Positions 15,663 through 23,976 of a stretch of 64,000 nt of DNA are shown piece after piece. A program made the translations under genes and the position numbers. This DNA is from Ruminococcus sp. (GTDB lineage: Bacteria > Bacillota > Clostridia > Oscillospirales > Ruminococcaceae). The notes under the pieces were generated by a model. That model was not told the DNA's origin. It did no database searches and saw only the letters and a list, made by a program, of their open reading frames with translations. The first letter of the stretch is position 1. Each line of letters opens with the position of its first letter. The stretch is from contig NZ_JAHZAX010000005.1 in the NCBI RefSeq assembly GCF_019423705.1, positions 1-64,000 of the forward strand, written 5' to 3'.

Positions 15663-16340
15663 GTGAAAGCAGATAAGGAAACAAAGGAAAAGCTCCTTGA
15701 AAGCGCAAAGAAAGAGTTCCTCGAAAAAGGCTATAATAAAGCCTCCCTGAGAAAGATCTGCGCCGACGCCGATTGCACAACAGGCGCTTTGTATTTCTTC
15801 TTTGAGGATAAGGAAGACCTCTTTGACTCTATCGTCCGCAAGCCTTTTGAAGAGCTTTCCGCAATAGTCGATAAGCACGTCGAGGACGATATCGAACTTC
15901 TTGGCAAGCCAAACGCCTATGAGCAGGAGGACGGCGACCACGACGACCTTGTGAAAAATCTCGTCCACCACCTCTATGCAAATCGTGACGCTTTTATGCT
16001 GCTGATAAATAAGTCCAACGGCACGTCATATGAAAACTGCGTTGACGGACTTGTTGAGGAAATGGAGCAGGGCTACCGTGCAATGGCGGAAAGTATGATA
16101 AAAAATATCCCCGGCGCAAAAATAAACGATTATATGGTGCATTGGCTCACCCATTTGTCTATCGAGTCGTTCACCCATTTGCTGGATCACGAGACCGACG
16201 AGGCCAACGCTATAATCTATATGAACAGCATAATGGATAATCTGGTCAAAAGCTGGTTCGAGCTTATCCTCACCCCAACAGCCGATGATTTGGCGAAAAT
16301 GCAGGCTGAAAATTCTGATAATAAAACACAAAACAAGTAA
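15663..16340 (+). CDS. TetR family repressor of the downstream ABC exporter
   Basis: 225 residues from the GTG at 15663, which follows AGAAGGAGGGTCAGA; an upstream TTG at 15618 lies in the operator region and was rejected. The HTH sits at about residues 8-55: SAKKEFLEKGYNKASLRKIC, then DCTTGALYFFFEDKEDLFD. The helical C-terminal domain is of the length seen in regulators of multidrug or peptide exporters. Its own promoter and that of the ABC genes share the palindrome CATAACA-N-TGTTATG, so it very probably represses itself and the transporter until an inducer binds. Confidence 0.92.
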   Translation: MKADKETKEKLLESAKKEFLEKGYNKASLRKICADADCTTGALYFFFEDKEDLFDSIVRKPFEELSAIVDKHVEDDIELLGKPNAYEQEDGDHDDLVKNLVHHLYANRDAFMLLINKSNGTSYENCVDGLVEEMEQGYRAMAESMIKNIPGAKINDYMVHWLTHLSIESFTHLLDHETDEANAIIYMNSIMDNLVKSWFELILTPTADDLAKMQAENSDNKTQNK

Positions 16341-16342
16341 AC

Positions 16343-16368
16343 AAAAGCCGTCTGCGATACGGCTTTTT
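16343..16368 (+). terminator. rho-independent terminator between TetR and ABC genes
   Basis: AAAAGCCGT and ACGGCTTTTT form the stem. It separates the repressor from the transporter transcript, so the latter needs its own promoter. Confidence 0.8.
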
Positions 16369-16395
16369 ACATAACGCTGACATAACACTGTTATG
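16366..16395 (+). promoter_or_regulatory. operator and weak promoter of the ABC exporter
   Basis: CATAACA-C-TGTTATG (16381-16395) is a perfect 15-bp palindrome; a half site CATAACGCTG precedes it at 16370. TTTACA (16366-16371), 17 nt and TGTTAT (16389-16394) give a possible promoter embedded in the operator. Confidence 0.7.
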
Positions 16396-16416
16396 CTGCA
16401 ATAGGAGGTAAAGACA

Positions 16417-17118
16417 ATGTATTTGGAGATCAAAGATGTAAAGAAAAGCTATGGTAAGGACGCAAGCTTTATGCAGGTGCTAAAGGGCGTAACAACAGGC
16501 GTCGAGAAAGGGCAGATGTGCGTTATTCAGGGCACGTCAGGTTCTGGTAAATCAACTCTGCTTAACTGTATCGGCGGACTTGATACAATGGATTCAGGAT
16601 CAGTAAAAGTCGACGGCAAAGAAATTTTCGGGCTTAATCCCAACGACCTTTCCGATTACCGCCGTGATAATCTGGGCTTTATATTCCAGTTCTATAACCT
16701 CGTGCCGAATCTCACAGTCCGTGAAAATATTCAGGTCTGCCAGTATCTATCCGACAAGCCCCTCGATATGGACGAACTTCTCGACACTTTAGGTCTGACG
16801 GAACATCAGAATAAATTCCCCTCGCAGCTTTCAGGCGGCCAGCAGCAGCGCTGCGCTATCGCAAGAGCGCTTATCAAGAACCCAAAGCTCCTTCTCTGTG
16901 ATGAGCCAACAGGCGCTCTCGATTCAAAAACTTCACGGGATATCCTTATCCTGCTTGAAGAGATAAACGCAAAATACGGCACAACAATGCTTATCGTCAC
17001 CCACAATAATTCTATCAAGAATATGGTTCATAAGGTCATAATAATCAAGGACGGCCTTATCAAAAAGGACTATGAGAACGAAGTAAGAATACCTGCCGCA
17101 GAGCTGGAGGACTTGTAA
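16417..17118 (+). CDS. ABC transporter ATP-binding protein (MacB/LolD type)
   Basis: 233 residues. Walker A GTSGSGKSTLLN (about 39-50), Q-loop FQFYNLVPNLT, signature LSGGQQQRCAIARAL (about 140-154), Walker B LLLCDEPTGALD and switch His in LIVTHNN are all intact, so it is an active ATPase. The sequence is of the type that pairs with FtsX-like permeases to export peptides, lipoproteins or antimicrobials. The ATG follows ATAGGAGGTAAAGACA. Its stop overlaps the permease start by one base (TAATG), so the two are coupled. The TetR operator at 16381 controls it. Confidence 0.95.
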   Translation: MYLEIKDVKKSYGKDASFMQVLKGVTTGVEKGQMCVIQGTSGSGKSTLLNCIGGLDTMDSGSVKVDGKEIFGLNPNDLSDYRRDNLGFIFQFYNLVPNLTVRENIQVCQYLSDKPLDMDELLDTLGLTEHQNKFPSQLSGGQQQRCAIARALIKNPKLLLCDEPTGALDSKTSRDILILLEEINAKYGTTMLIVTHNNSIKNMVHKVIIIKDGLIKKDYENEVRIPAAELEDL

Positions 17119-19844
17119 TGGGAAAAGTATTGAGAAAACGCCTGCTCCGTGATCTAAAGAGCAATTTTATGCGCTACGCTGCTCTCGTGCTGCTTATCGT
17201 AATGGGAATGTATATCGTTGTAAGCGTTTGCGGCGCAGCGGAAACTATCATAACAGGCACAGAAAATAAATGCGTCGATAACAATTGCGAGGACGGCCAG
17301 TTCACAGTTTTCGTCCCCCTTACAGACGACCAGCTTTCACAGCTTGAGGACAAAGGCGTTATCCTCGAAAAAATGTTTTCTTTGGATATCGAGGTTAGCG
17401 GCAACAAAGTCCTCCGTGTTATGCACACCCGTGAAAAGATAAACCTTATCGACCTTGACGAGGGCAGCCTTGCAAAGTCAAATGGCGAAGTCGTTTTGGA
17501 AAAACGCTATGCAGAGGAGAATAAAATCTCCCTCGGCGATACTGTCGAAATAGCAGGGGAGAGCTTTAAGGTAACAGGCATTGGCAGCGTGCCCGATTAC
17601 GACCTGCCTGTAAAAAAGCTTTCCGATACCAGCGCTTCAAGCTCCGATTTCGGCCTTGCTTTCGTGACTGACCAGCAGTATGACGATATCCTCTCGGGAA
17701 CTCAACAGAAAGCCGAAGAGTATACATATGCCTATACCCTCGGCAAGAAAATGACCGATGAAAAGCTCAAGCAGGCGATAAAAGACCTCAAGTTCGATTA
17801 CACAGAAGTTGACGATAAATACTTCCAAGAAACTATCAAGGACACAGTCGGCAAAAAGGACGACCTTGTAAATGGCATTGCCGAGCTTAAAGACGGCTCA
17901 AAAGAGCTTTCCGACGGTCTTTCAGAACTTGGCGGACATAACTATGAGCTTCGCAAAGGCGCAGAAGAGATATTCAAATACTATCTCCTCCAAGCCAATA
18001 CCACAGTAGATAATTTCGGCGTAACAAAGGTTCTTAAAGCCGATAACTATGCCGATATCTTAGACGAAGCTATCAAAAGCGCCGATGATGAAACATCAAA
18101 AGAAGCCCTCACCACCATAAAGTCCACCCTCGATGAGCTCAAAGCATATTCCGACGGCGTTTCAGATTATACCGACGGCGTAAGAACAGCCGCCGACGGC
18201 TCTGATGAGCTTTATGACGGCATAAGCGAACTCAAAAGCGAAACAGATAAATTCATCGACGAAGCTTTCGATATCGACATCGCAAATCTCACCTCATTCG
18301 TAACAGCCGCCGATAACCCGAGAATACTCGGCGCAAAGGGCGACCTCGTCCTCAATAAGCAGGTGAGCCTTGTGGCAGGCGTTATCGTGATGATACTCTT
18401 TACATACGTTATCTCCGTTTTCGTTATCCACCAAATACAGCGTGAATCAAGCGTTATAGGCGCACTTTATGCCCTCGGCGTAAAGAAAAAAGACCTTGTG
18501 AAGCACTATATGACCATGCCGACAATAGTTTCGTTCATCGGCGGCGTCATCGGCGTAATCATCGCATTCACTCCGATAGGCATTTCATACCAAATGGAAG
18601 ATACCTACGCATACTCCTCTATCCCCGAATTCACCCCCTCAATGCCAGCGTATCTTATAGTTTACAGCCTTATAATGCCGCCTGTCGTTTCCGTGATCGT
18701 GAACCTGCTCGTCATCAATAAAAAGCTTTCACGCACAGCTCTTTCCCTTATCAAAAACGAGCAGAAGATAAGCACAGGAAAGAATATCGATCTGCGAGGC
18801 AAAAGCTTTGTAACAGCTTTCAGAATACGTCAAATGCTCCGTGAAGCAAGAACAGGCCTCACAGTTGTGTTCGGTATGCTCATCTCAATGCTTATCCTTA
18901 TGATCGCCGTTGACTGCTACGTCCTCTGCGATAACGTGGAAAAAGAAACAAATTCCGATACGAAATATCAGTATATGTATTCTCTCAAATATCCCGAAAA
19001 GCAAGTTCCAAAAGGCGGCACAGCGGTCTATACCGAAAGCCTTTCAAAGACCTATCTCGGCTATACCCTTGACGTGTCCGTAATGGGTATCGAGGAGGGC
19101 AATAAGTATTTCAATTGCACCCCCGTCAAGGGCAAATCAAAGGTGGTGATAAGCCGTTCCGTTCAGCAGAAATACGGCATTTCCGAGGGCGATAAGCTTA
19201 TCCTCACAGATAACGCCAACGAAATGGATTATGCTTTCACAGTCAGCGGCATAGCAGACTATTCAGCAGGCCTTGCAGTCTTTATGGATATCGACAGTAT
19301 GCGTGAGCTTTTCGGCCAGTCTGAGGATTATTACAACACAGTCCTCTCCGATAAAGCCCTTGATATCGATGAGGGCAGGCTCTACGCCGTCACCACAAAG
19401 CAGAATATCGAGCGTTCATCAAGAGTGTTCGCTGACCTTATGATGCCAATGGTGGTAATGCTCACCATCGTCTCTGCAATAATCTTCTTTACCGTAATGT
19501 ATCTTATGCTCAACGTGATGATAGACCGTGCCTCATTCGGAATCTCCCTTATCAAGATATTCGGCTTCCGCACCAAAGAGATAAAGAAGCTCTATCTTAA
19601 CGGCAATTTCTATATCATCACCATAGGCGCACTTATCTGCGTGCCGCTCTCAAAGGCGATCTCCGACGCTATGTACCCCTACCTCATCTCAAACGCAAGC
19701 TGCGGAATGAACCTCGCCTTCCCTTGGTATCTCTATGTGATGATCTTTGGAGGCGTCCTACTGCTTTACTTTATCATCAATAGCCTTCTCGTAAGAAAGC
19801 TCGGCAAAGTCACCCCCGCTGAGGTACTCAAAAACAGAGAATAA
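17118..19844 (+). CDS. FtsX-like ABC transporter permease with large extracellular domain
   Basis: 908 residues. One N-terminal helix (about 18-40) precedes a large extracellular region that includes a MacB-like core and a helical stretch (about 250-390) with DGxxEL-type heptads (ELKDGSKELSDGLSEL, YSDGVSDYTDGV), as in exporters that act as mechanical pumps. An FtsX core of three helices follows (about 425-545), then a second extracellular domain and a second FtsX unit (about 770-900) ending LGKVTPAEVLKNRE. With the ATPase at 16417 it forms a two-protein exporter under TetR control. The substrate is unknown. The neighbouring agrD-agrB genes raise the possibility of peptide export, but AgrB-type systems do not need an ABC partner. 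Confidence 0.9.
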   Translation: MGKVLRKRLLRDLKSNFMRYAALVLLIVMGMYIVVSVCGAAETIITGTENKCVDNNCEDGQFTVFVPLTDDQLSQLEDKGVILEKMFSLDIEVSGNKVLRVMHTREKINLIDLDEGSLAKSNGEVVLEKRYAEENKISLGDTVEIAGESFKVTGIGSVPDYDLPVKKLSDTSASSSDFGLAFVTDQQYDDILSGTQQKAEEYTYAYTLGKKMTDEKLKQAIKDLKFDYTEVDDKYFQETIKDTVGKKDDLVNGIAELKDGSKELSDGLSELGGHNYELRKGAEEIFKYYLLQANTTVDNFGVTKVLKADNYADILDEAIKSADDETSKEALTTIKSTLDELKAYSDGVSDYTDGVRTAADGSDELYDGISELKSETDKFIDEAFDIDIANLTSFVTAADNPRILGAKGDLVLNKQVSLVAGVIVMILFTYVISVFVIHQIQRESSVIGALYALGVKKKDLVKHYMTMPTIVSFIGGVIGVIIAFTPIGISYQMEDTYAYSSIPEFTPSMPAYLIVYSLIMPPVVSVIVNLLVINKKLSRTALSLIKNEQKISTGKNIDLRGKSFVTAFRIRQMLREARTGLTVVFGMLISMLILMIAVDCYVLCDNVEKETNSDTKYQYMYSLKYPEKQVPKGGTAVYTESLSKTYLGYTLDVSVMGIEEGNKYFNCTPVKGKSKVVISRSVQQKYGISEGDKLILTDNANEMDYAFTVSGIADYSAGLAVFMDIDSMRELFGQSEDYYNTVLSDKALDIDEGRLYAVTTKQNIERSSRVFADLMMPMVVMLTIVSAIIFFTVMYLMLNVMIDRASFGISLIKIFGFRTKEIKKLYLNGNFYIITIGALICVPLSKAISDAMYPYLISNASCGMNLAFPWYLYVMIFGGVLLLYFIINSLLVRKLGKVTPAEVLKNRE

Positions 19845-19876
19845 CACCATAATTTTAAGTTGAAACAAGCCCCCAT

Positions 19877-19937
19877 CGCCGCACCATAATATGCGAAAAA
19901 CGTCGCAACTAAGCGCTTTTTGCAGTATGGTGCGGCG
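19877..19937. repeat. long interrupted hairpin between permease and agrD
   Basis: CGCCGCACCATA (19877-19888) and TATGGTGCGGCG (19926-19937) are perfect 12-bp arms; inside them TGC-AAAAA and TTTTTGCA can pair further. No T-run follows. It may end the permease transcript or form part of the agr regulatory region. Confidence 0.6.
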
Positions 19938-19979
19938 TTTGTCTTGTAATACTATGGATAATGACGGCTTGAAGTTTAA

Positions 19980-20029
19980 TTGTTACAAATATGCGCAGAA
20001 TGGGTGTAATTATGTTATGCTTGTTACAA
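19980..20029 (+). promoter_or_regulatory. direct repeats upstream of agrD
   Basis: TTGTTACAA occurs at 19980-19988 and again at 20021-20029, 41 nt apart, about four helical turns. Paired direct repeats at such spacing are typical of LytTR regulator binding, the class that drives agr operons. A convincing -35/-10 pair could not be fixed in this stretch. Confidence 0.4.
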
Positions 20030-20048
20030 CCTAAAGGAGGTAATGGAT

Positions 20049-20192
20049 ATGACAAACATCATCAAGAAGTACAGCACATTTATCGCAGCATTCGCAGTAA
20101 CAGTCACAGCAATGGTCGCAAATTCAGCTTGCTGTTTCTGTATTAATCAGCCAAAAATGCCTGAGGGTTCAAAGAAACTCCGTAAGTTCTGA
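20049..20192 (+). CDS. agrD: AgrD-like cyclic lactone autoinducer precursor
   Basis: 47 residues from the ATG at 20049, which has AAAGGAGGT 7 nt upstream; the in-frame ATG at 20043 is too close to that site. Layout matches AgrD precursors: an amphipathic/hydrophobic N-terminal leader (MTNIIKKYSTFIAAFAVTVT), a central core NSACCFCINQ and a charged C-terminal tail QPKMPEGSKKLRKF with the conserved P-x-x-P-E recognition element. By spacing from the MPE motif the ring-forming cysteine is probably C28 with Ile32 as ring end, giving a core C-C-F-C-I. Three cysteines in the core are unusual. Its stop overlaps the agrB start (TGATG), so the peptide and its protease are co-translated. Confidence 0.88.
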   Translation: MTNIIKKYSTFIAAFAVTVTAMVANSACCFCINQPKMPEGSKKLRKF

Positions 20193-20773
20193 TGTTCTCA
20201 AAACTTGCAGATAAGGTCGCAGATATCGTTGTGGAAAGCGGCAAGGCGGATAAAGAGTCAAGGGATATCTATTCCTATGGCATAAACCAGGCTCTCACAG
20301 TCGTCCTTGATCTCGTCACCACACTAATTATCGGTATCTGCTTCCATATGCTGTGGCAGATACTTCTGTTCGTCGGCGCATATGTGCCGCTGAGAAGTTT
20401 CTGCGGAGGCGTCCACGCAAAAACGCCACTGCGGTGTTATGCGTCCTCCGTCGTGTTGCTCATAGCTGTGGAACTTGCGGTGAAAAACTATATGCCAAGC
20501 GGCTATATCTTTATAGCGGCATATGTGATCTCAGCCCTGCTGATATTGACCCTTTCACCTGTTGAGGATCTTAACAAACCCCTTGATGACATTGAGCAAA
20601 AGGTTTATAAAAGAAGATCGCTTGTGATATGGCTTGTGGGATCGGTTCTGATCCTTGTGCTGTATCTGCTGAAATTCAAAACGGCCTCCCTGTGTATATT
20701 GCTTTCGCAAGCCGTGCTTGCAGTAATGCTGATACTGGGCGTCATCAAGAACCGTGTTATAAGTGCGAGGTGA
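20192..20773 (+). CDS. agrB: AgrB-like accessory gene regulator, membrane peptidase
   Basis: 193 residues with about five or six hydrophobic helices. The catalytic pair of AgrB is present: RSFCGGVHAKTPLRCYAS contains His75 and Cys82, at the same seven-residue spacing as in characterised AgrB proteins. The enzyme sits in the membrane, cuts the C-terminal tail of AgrD and forms the thiolactone ring. It overlaps agrD by one base. Gene order D-B is the reverse of staphylococcal agr but common in Clostridia. No agrC or agrA follows. Confidence 0.93.
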   Translation: MFSKLADKVADIVVESGKADKESRDIYSYGINQALTVVLDLVTTLIIGICFHMLWQILLFVGAYVPLRSFCGGVHAKTPLRCYASSVVLLIAVELAVKNYMPSGYIFIAAYVISALLILTLSPVEDLNKPLDDIEQKVYKRRSLVIWLVGSVLILVLYLLKFKTASLCILLSQAVLAVMLILGVIKNRVISAR

Positions 20774-20782
20774 CAATAGCGT

Positions 20783-21010
20783 TTGCAGCCCCGATCGACC
20801 CACATCTACAAATTCAGATTCAGCAAAAATACATATAAAGCTGAGCGGGAGAAGCTAAAGAAAGTTCTGACAACACATAATATAAGGATAATAGATCAAA
20901 AAACCGGCGACGATCTCTGCTGTTGTATTATCCTCGCAGGAAGTGAGAGAGATTTTCAGCGTGTGGAGAAGGTCTTCCGATCATTTGAAGATTTCCATAT
21001 CCTCAAATGA
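20783..21010 (+). CDS. small protein of unknown function, third gene of the agr unit
   Basis: 75 residues from a TTG at 20783, with GAGGTGA ending 10 nt upstream inside the agrB stop region; a stop codon just before excludes any earlier start. The sequence is basic at the N-terminus (THIYKFRFSKNTYKAEREKLKKVL). It continues as a compact alpha/beta-like domain with three consecutive cysteines (DDLCCCIILAGSERDFQRVEKVF). I recognise no family. No membrane segment or signal peptide is visible. Position 9 nt after agrB and before a terminator suggests co-transcription with the quorum-sensing genes. The non-ATG start lowers confidence somewhat. Confidence 0.6.
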   Translation: MQPRSTHIYKFRFSKNTYKAEREKLKKVLTTHNIRIIDQKTGDDLCCCIILAGSERDFQRVEKVFRSFEDFHILK

Positions 21011-21047
21011 TGAAATAACCAATGCTAAGTAATAATCCCCATATGGG

Positions 21048-21089
21048 CAAGTATCGCTTTGACCAAACCAGAGCGGTGCTTGCTTTTTT
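21048..21089 (+). terminator. probable terminator of the agr unit
   Basis: CAAG-TAT-CGCT (21048-21058) pairs with AGCG-GTG-CTTG (21072-21082) around a 3-nt internal loop, followed by CTTTTTTG. Confidence 0.55.
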
Positions 21090-21090
21090 G

Positions 21091-21119
21091 TTGACTATAC
21101 TCAAATTTTGTGCTATGAT
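21091..21119 (+). promoter_or_regulatory. sigma-A promoter for the GNAT gene
   Basis: TTGACT (21091-21096), 17-nt spacer, TATGAT (21114-21119), 30 nt before the ATG. Confidence 0.75.
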
Positions 21120-21148
21120 ATTCATATCACATAAAGGAGAAAACAAAA

Positions 21149-21592
21149 ATGATAAAAAAATTCACCCCAGCAGACAAAGCCGACTATATCCGCTTTGCCA
21201 CAGAGTTTTACAATTCCGAAGCCGTTGATAAGCCCGTCCCTCAGTCACATTTTGAGGAAGGTTTTGACGAAATTATGCGCTCCGATATCTATGTACAGGG
21301 CTATATGCTGGTTTTTGATGACAAAAACGTTGGCTATTGCATAACAATGAAAACCTATTCTATCGAAGCAGGCGGCATAACCATTTGGATAGACGAGCTT
21401 TTCGTCCTGCCCGAATACCGCTCCAAAGGCCTTGGCAGAGAGCTTTTCAAGTTCATCGAGACCAATGGCGATAAAAAGCTCCGCCGTATCCGCCTCGAAG
21501 TGGAGGAAGAAAACAGCAGAGCCGTTTCGCTTTATAAGAAAATGGGCTTTGTACCAGCCCCATATGACGGAATGTGGAAAACTCTGCCTTAA
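21149..21592 (+). CDS. GNAT family N-acetyltransferase
   Basis: 147 residues, the usual size of a stand-alone GNAT. The acetyl-CoA-binding motif A is clear at about 85-105: IDELFVLPEYRSKGLGRELF, with the R/Q-x-x-G-x-G/A turn in RSKGLG. The C-terminal NSRAVSLYKKMGF is motif B. Substrate, protein or small molecule, is unknown. The ATG follows AAAGGAGAAAACAAAA and a near-consensus promoter. Convergent with the ATPase gene ending at 21594, only 1 nt away. Confidence 0.92.
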   Translation: MIKKFTPADKADYIRFATEFYNSEAVDKPVPQSHFEEGFDEIMRSDIYVQGYMLVFDDKNVGYCITMKTYSIEAGGITIWIDELFVLPEYRSKGLGRELFKFIETNGDKKLRRIRLEVEEENSRAVSLYKKMGFVPAPYDGMWKTLP

Positions 21593-21593
21593 A

Positions 21594-22667
21594 TTATGGC
21601 TGGATAGTCCTCTCGTGTATCTCACGGGATATCATATCGCACACTTTGTCAAGAGCCTTGAAATCCATTGCCGAAATGTAGTGATCTTCAATTTCGTCGT
21701 GGATCTTCTTGGCTTTCTTTATTGTTGCGTAAACCTCTTCCGCAAGATCGACCGCCGTCACCCTGTTGAGCCTGAGCCTTGCTTTCAGCGCCGATATCTT
21801 GCCCTTGTCGTAAAATCTCGACATATTGATACATCTGTCAAAGCAATCAAGCTTGCTGATCGGCGTGTTCGCAACCAGCGCAATGCCGGCCTCGGGGATA
21901 AGCAAATGCTCATATACCGTGTTGTTGAATATCACCGCAGGGCAGATGATAACGTCATACCCACGCTTCATCGCCTCTTCCGACATAAGCTTCACCAGCA
22001 TATGTGAAGCCGCATAGTATTCATCGTTCATCGCATAAACGTCAAGATAGCTCTCAAGGGTTTCCTTCTGGGTCATACAGCCGTATTCCGTCAAACAGGT
22101 GAGCTGCCTCATATCCGACTTGCCCTCGCCCGTGCCCTTGTTTCGGAATATCCTCTTTGCAAACCTATGTGCAAAGCCCTTTAGCTTCTCCACAAGCAAG
22201 CACCCCTCAGCGCAATTGTATGTGTCAAAGCAAACATTTGAAAGCGCCGTCGAAAATCTCTTCGACCTCGCTAATATCGATTTGTTTTTGTCCGTCACGT
22301 CGATTATCTCGTCCTTGAAGTCCGCAAGCTTTTTCTCATCCCAGTATTGCCCAAGGTTCACGATTTTCTGACAAACGCCGGGGTAATCACATTCCATAAC
22401 GTGTGGCGCAGTTCCGTCGCAGATTATAGCCTTTGACCCGTGAAGCACCACAGCGTCCAATGAAGCAGGGTCGGAGGAGCAGTAAAACCTCGTGACGTGC
22501 TCCGTCGTCTCAAATTCGTTTGCGATCTTTTTCATAATGGACGATTTGCCCGTGCCTGCGCCCCCTTTAAGTATAAAGGTGAAAAAGCTTTTGTCCGCCA
22601 TAATGCTGCGAAACTGCGTTGAAAAGCCCTGTGCGGTCATTGCGCCTAAAAAATATTTTTCTGACAT
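21594..22667 (-). CDS. P-loop ATPase of the PRK06851 type, function unknown
   Basis: 357 residues from the ATG at 22667, which follows AGGAGGGAAATTT; the longer frame to 22694 would include the ribosome site. A Walker A motif, FILKGGAGTGKSSIMKKIAN, lies at about residues 30-50. A second half with ILLI-like strands (YDVIICPAVIFNN, LLIPEAGIALV) suggests a duplicated nucleotide-binding fold, as in this clostridial family. No membrane or secretion signal. Members are often annotated only as ATPase or as a nucleotide kinase-like protein; I cannot improve on that. Upstream lies a repeat-bearing gap. Confidence 0.75.
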   Translation of the reverse strand: MSEKYFLGAMTAQGFSTQFRSIMADKSFFTFILKGGAGTGKSSIMKKIANEFETTEHVTRFYCSSDPASLDAVVLHGSKAIICDGTAPHVMECDYPGVCQKIVNLGQYWDEKKLADFKDEIIDVTDKNKSILARSKRFSTALSNVCFDTYNCAEGCLLVEKLKGFAHRFAKRIFRNKGTGEGKSDMRQLTCLTEYGCMTQKETLESYLDVYAMNDEYYAASHMLVKLMSEEAMKRGYDVIICPAVIFNNTVYEHLLIPEAGIALVANTPISKLDCFDRCINMSRFYDKGKISALKARLRLNRVTAVDLAEEVYATIKKAKKIHDEIEDHYISAMDFKALDKVCDMISREIHERTIQP

Positions 22668-22823
22668 AAATTTCCCTCCTGATCCGAAACGCATAAATTA
22701 TTGACCAAAGCGTTTCTGTTTTCAGTTTTATAATATGTCAGAAAATCCCCATTTGTTCAAAAAAATCTTGAAGCCATATAACACACAATGACCGTGCAAT
22801 ACCATTCAAAACGTTGTGATCTA

Positions 22824-22928
22824 ACGGGCGAACGTAAATTGTTGAGAGCTTTGTCGAACAACAATTTGCGCCCCTGCCTATGAATATTGTGTTATGAAAT
22901 TGTAGGGGACGGCGTCCTCGACGTCCCA
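22824..22928 (+). repeat. dispersed palindromic repeat with enlarged first hairpin
   Basis: The first hairpin is expanded: GGGCG at 22826 and GCGCCCC near 22868 are joined through an inner stem AAATTGTTG/CAACAATTT. The second part TGTAGGGGACGGCGTCC and CGTCCCATT is as in the 11571 and 62611 copies. The surrounding 350-bp gap (22668-23021) otherwise contains only a terminator and A/T-rich sequence. Confidence 0.8.
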
Positions 22929-22978
22929 TTTGTTTTCCACGTTTGCTTTTTTATTCACAAGTCATTGATTTAACTGTA

Positions 22979-23010
22979 CAAAAAACGGACAAGCCGTCAA
23001 GCCTGTCCGC
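22979..23010 (-). terminator. rho-independent terminator after esterase gene
   Basis: On the minus strand GCGGACA...TGTCCG stem followed by TTTTTT. Confidence 0.75.
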
Positions 23011-23021
23011 AAAATATCATA

Positions 23022-23855
23022 TCAAAGTCTCTTTACCCAGTCGATAGCCGCCTGCGCCCAATGTGCCGCAACAGGCTGATTGTGACCGTCCCAAGTCGCC
23101 GTGGTCTCGTCACAAAGCGCAAGACCGTGTCCGCCGTATTCGTAAATGTGGCTCTCAAATGGAATGTGATACTTTGAAAGACTGCACATATACCAAAGAG
23201 TGTTCTCAACTCTAACGCATCCGTCATCAGCGCAATGCCAAATAAATGTTGGCGGCGTGTTCTCCGAAACTCTCTTCTCAAGTGACACAAGTTCTCTCAG
23301 CTCCGCCGATTGCTCCTCGCCGATAAGATTGAGTATAGAACCTTCGTGAGTGTACTCAGGGTCGGAAGTGATAACAGGATATCCAAGTATAGAACCGTTC
23401 ACCTTGATGTCCTCAGCCGTGCAGCCAAGTGGCTTTGTAAGCAGCTCGCTGCTCCAGAAGTTCGCCATAGTCGCCGCAAGATGTCCCCCTGCCGAGAAAC
23501 CGCAAACTATTATCTTGTCAGGGTCAATGTCAAACTTCTCCGCATTGTCTCTAACGTATTTCACCGCCCAAGCACATTCAAGTGCGTCCGTCGGGAACTT
23601 TTTCTTGCAGCAGGAATATCTCAGCACAAATGCGCAAATGCCTGCGCCCAAAAATCTGAATGCGATAGGCTCAGCCTCACGCTCAGAGCACCAGTCGTAA
23701 CCGCCGCCGGGGCAAACGATAACAGCCTTGTGCTTCCTCCTGCCCATTTCCTCCGTGACCGTGTTGTAATAACAGTCCAGCACAGGCGCACAGCCCTCGC
23801 CCGAAAGCCCAGCCTTTTCGTAATCGACCTTTATCTCGATAGTCTCTTTGATCAT
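23022..23855 (-). CDS. alpha/beta hydrolase, probable carbohydrate esterase
   Basis: 277 residues. The oxyanion strand CPGGGYDWCSEREAEPIAFRF (about 48-68) and nucleophile elbow IVCGFSAGGHLAATMANF (Ser near 125) are those of the BD-FAE/acetyl-xylan-esterase type of alpha/beta hydrolases. The acid is probably Asp in WHCADDGCV and the base His in YEYGGHGLALCD. There is no signal peptide, so it would de-esterify imported oligosaccharides. The neighbouring GH2 enzyme at 25208 and the GH26-like enzyme at 6042 share this intracellular location. The ATG at 23855 follows GGAGGAAAGAAAA. It has its own terminator. Confidence 0.85.
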   Translation of the reverse strand: MIKETIEIKVDYEKAGLSGEGCAPVLDCYYNTVTEEMGRRKHKAVIVCPGGGYDWCSEREAEPIAFRFLGAGICAFVLRYSCCKKKFPTDALECAWAVKYVRDNAEKFDIDPDKIIVCGFSAGGHLAATMANFWSSELLTKPLGCTAEDIKVNGSILGYPVITSDPEYTHEGSILNLIGEEQSAELRELVSLEKRVSENTPPTFIWHCADDGCVRVENTLWYMCSLSKYHIPFESHIYEYGGHGLALCDETTATWDGHNQPVAAHWAQAAIDWVKRL

Positions 23856-23882
23856 TTTTCTTTCCTCCGATTTTCTATTGTT

Positions 23883-23963
23883 GAGCCATTGTGCAGAGCA
23901 TCACTATGCGAAGCAAAATGGCTCTAATAAGGCAACACCCAAAGCCCAGCCCTGCGGTGTTGT
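23883..23963. repeat. two adjacent hairpins between esterase and VanY-like genes
   Basis: GAGCCATT (23883-23890) with AATGGCTC (23917-23924), and GCAACACC (23932-23939) with GGTGTTGT (23956-23963). The second may end the VanY-like transcript, though no clean T-run follows. Confidence 0.45.
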
Positions 23964-23976
23964 CTGTATTTACAAA

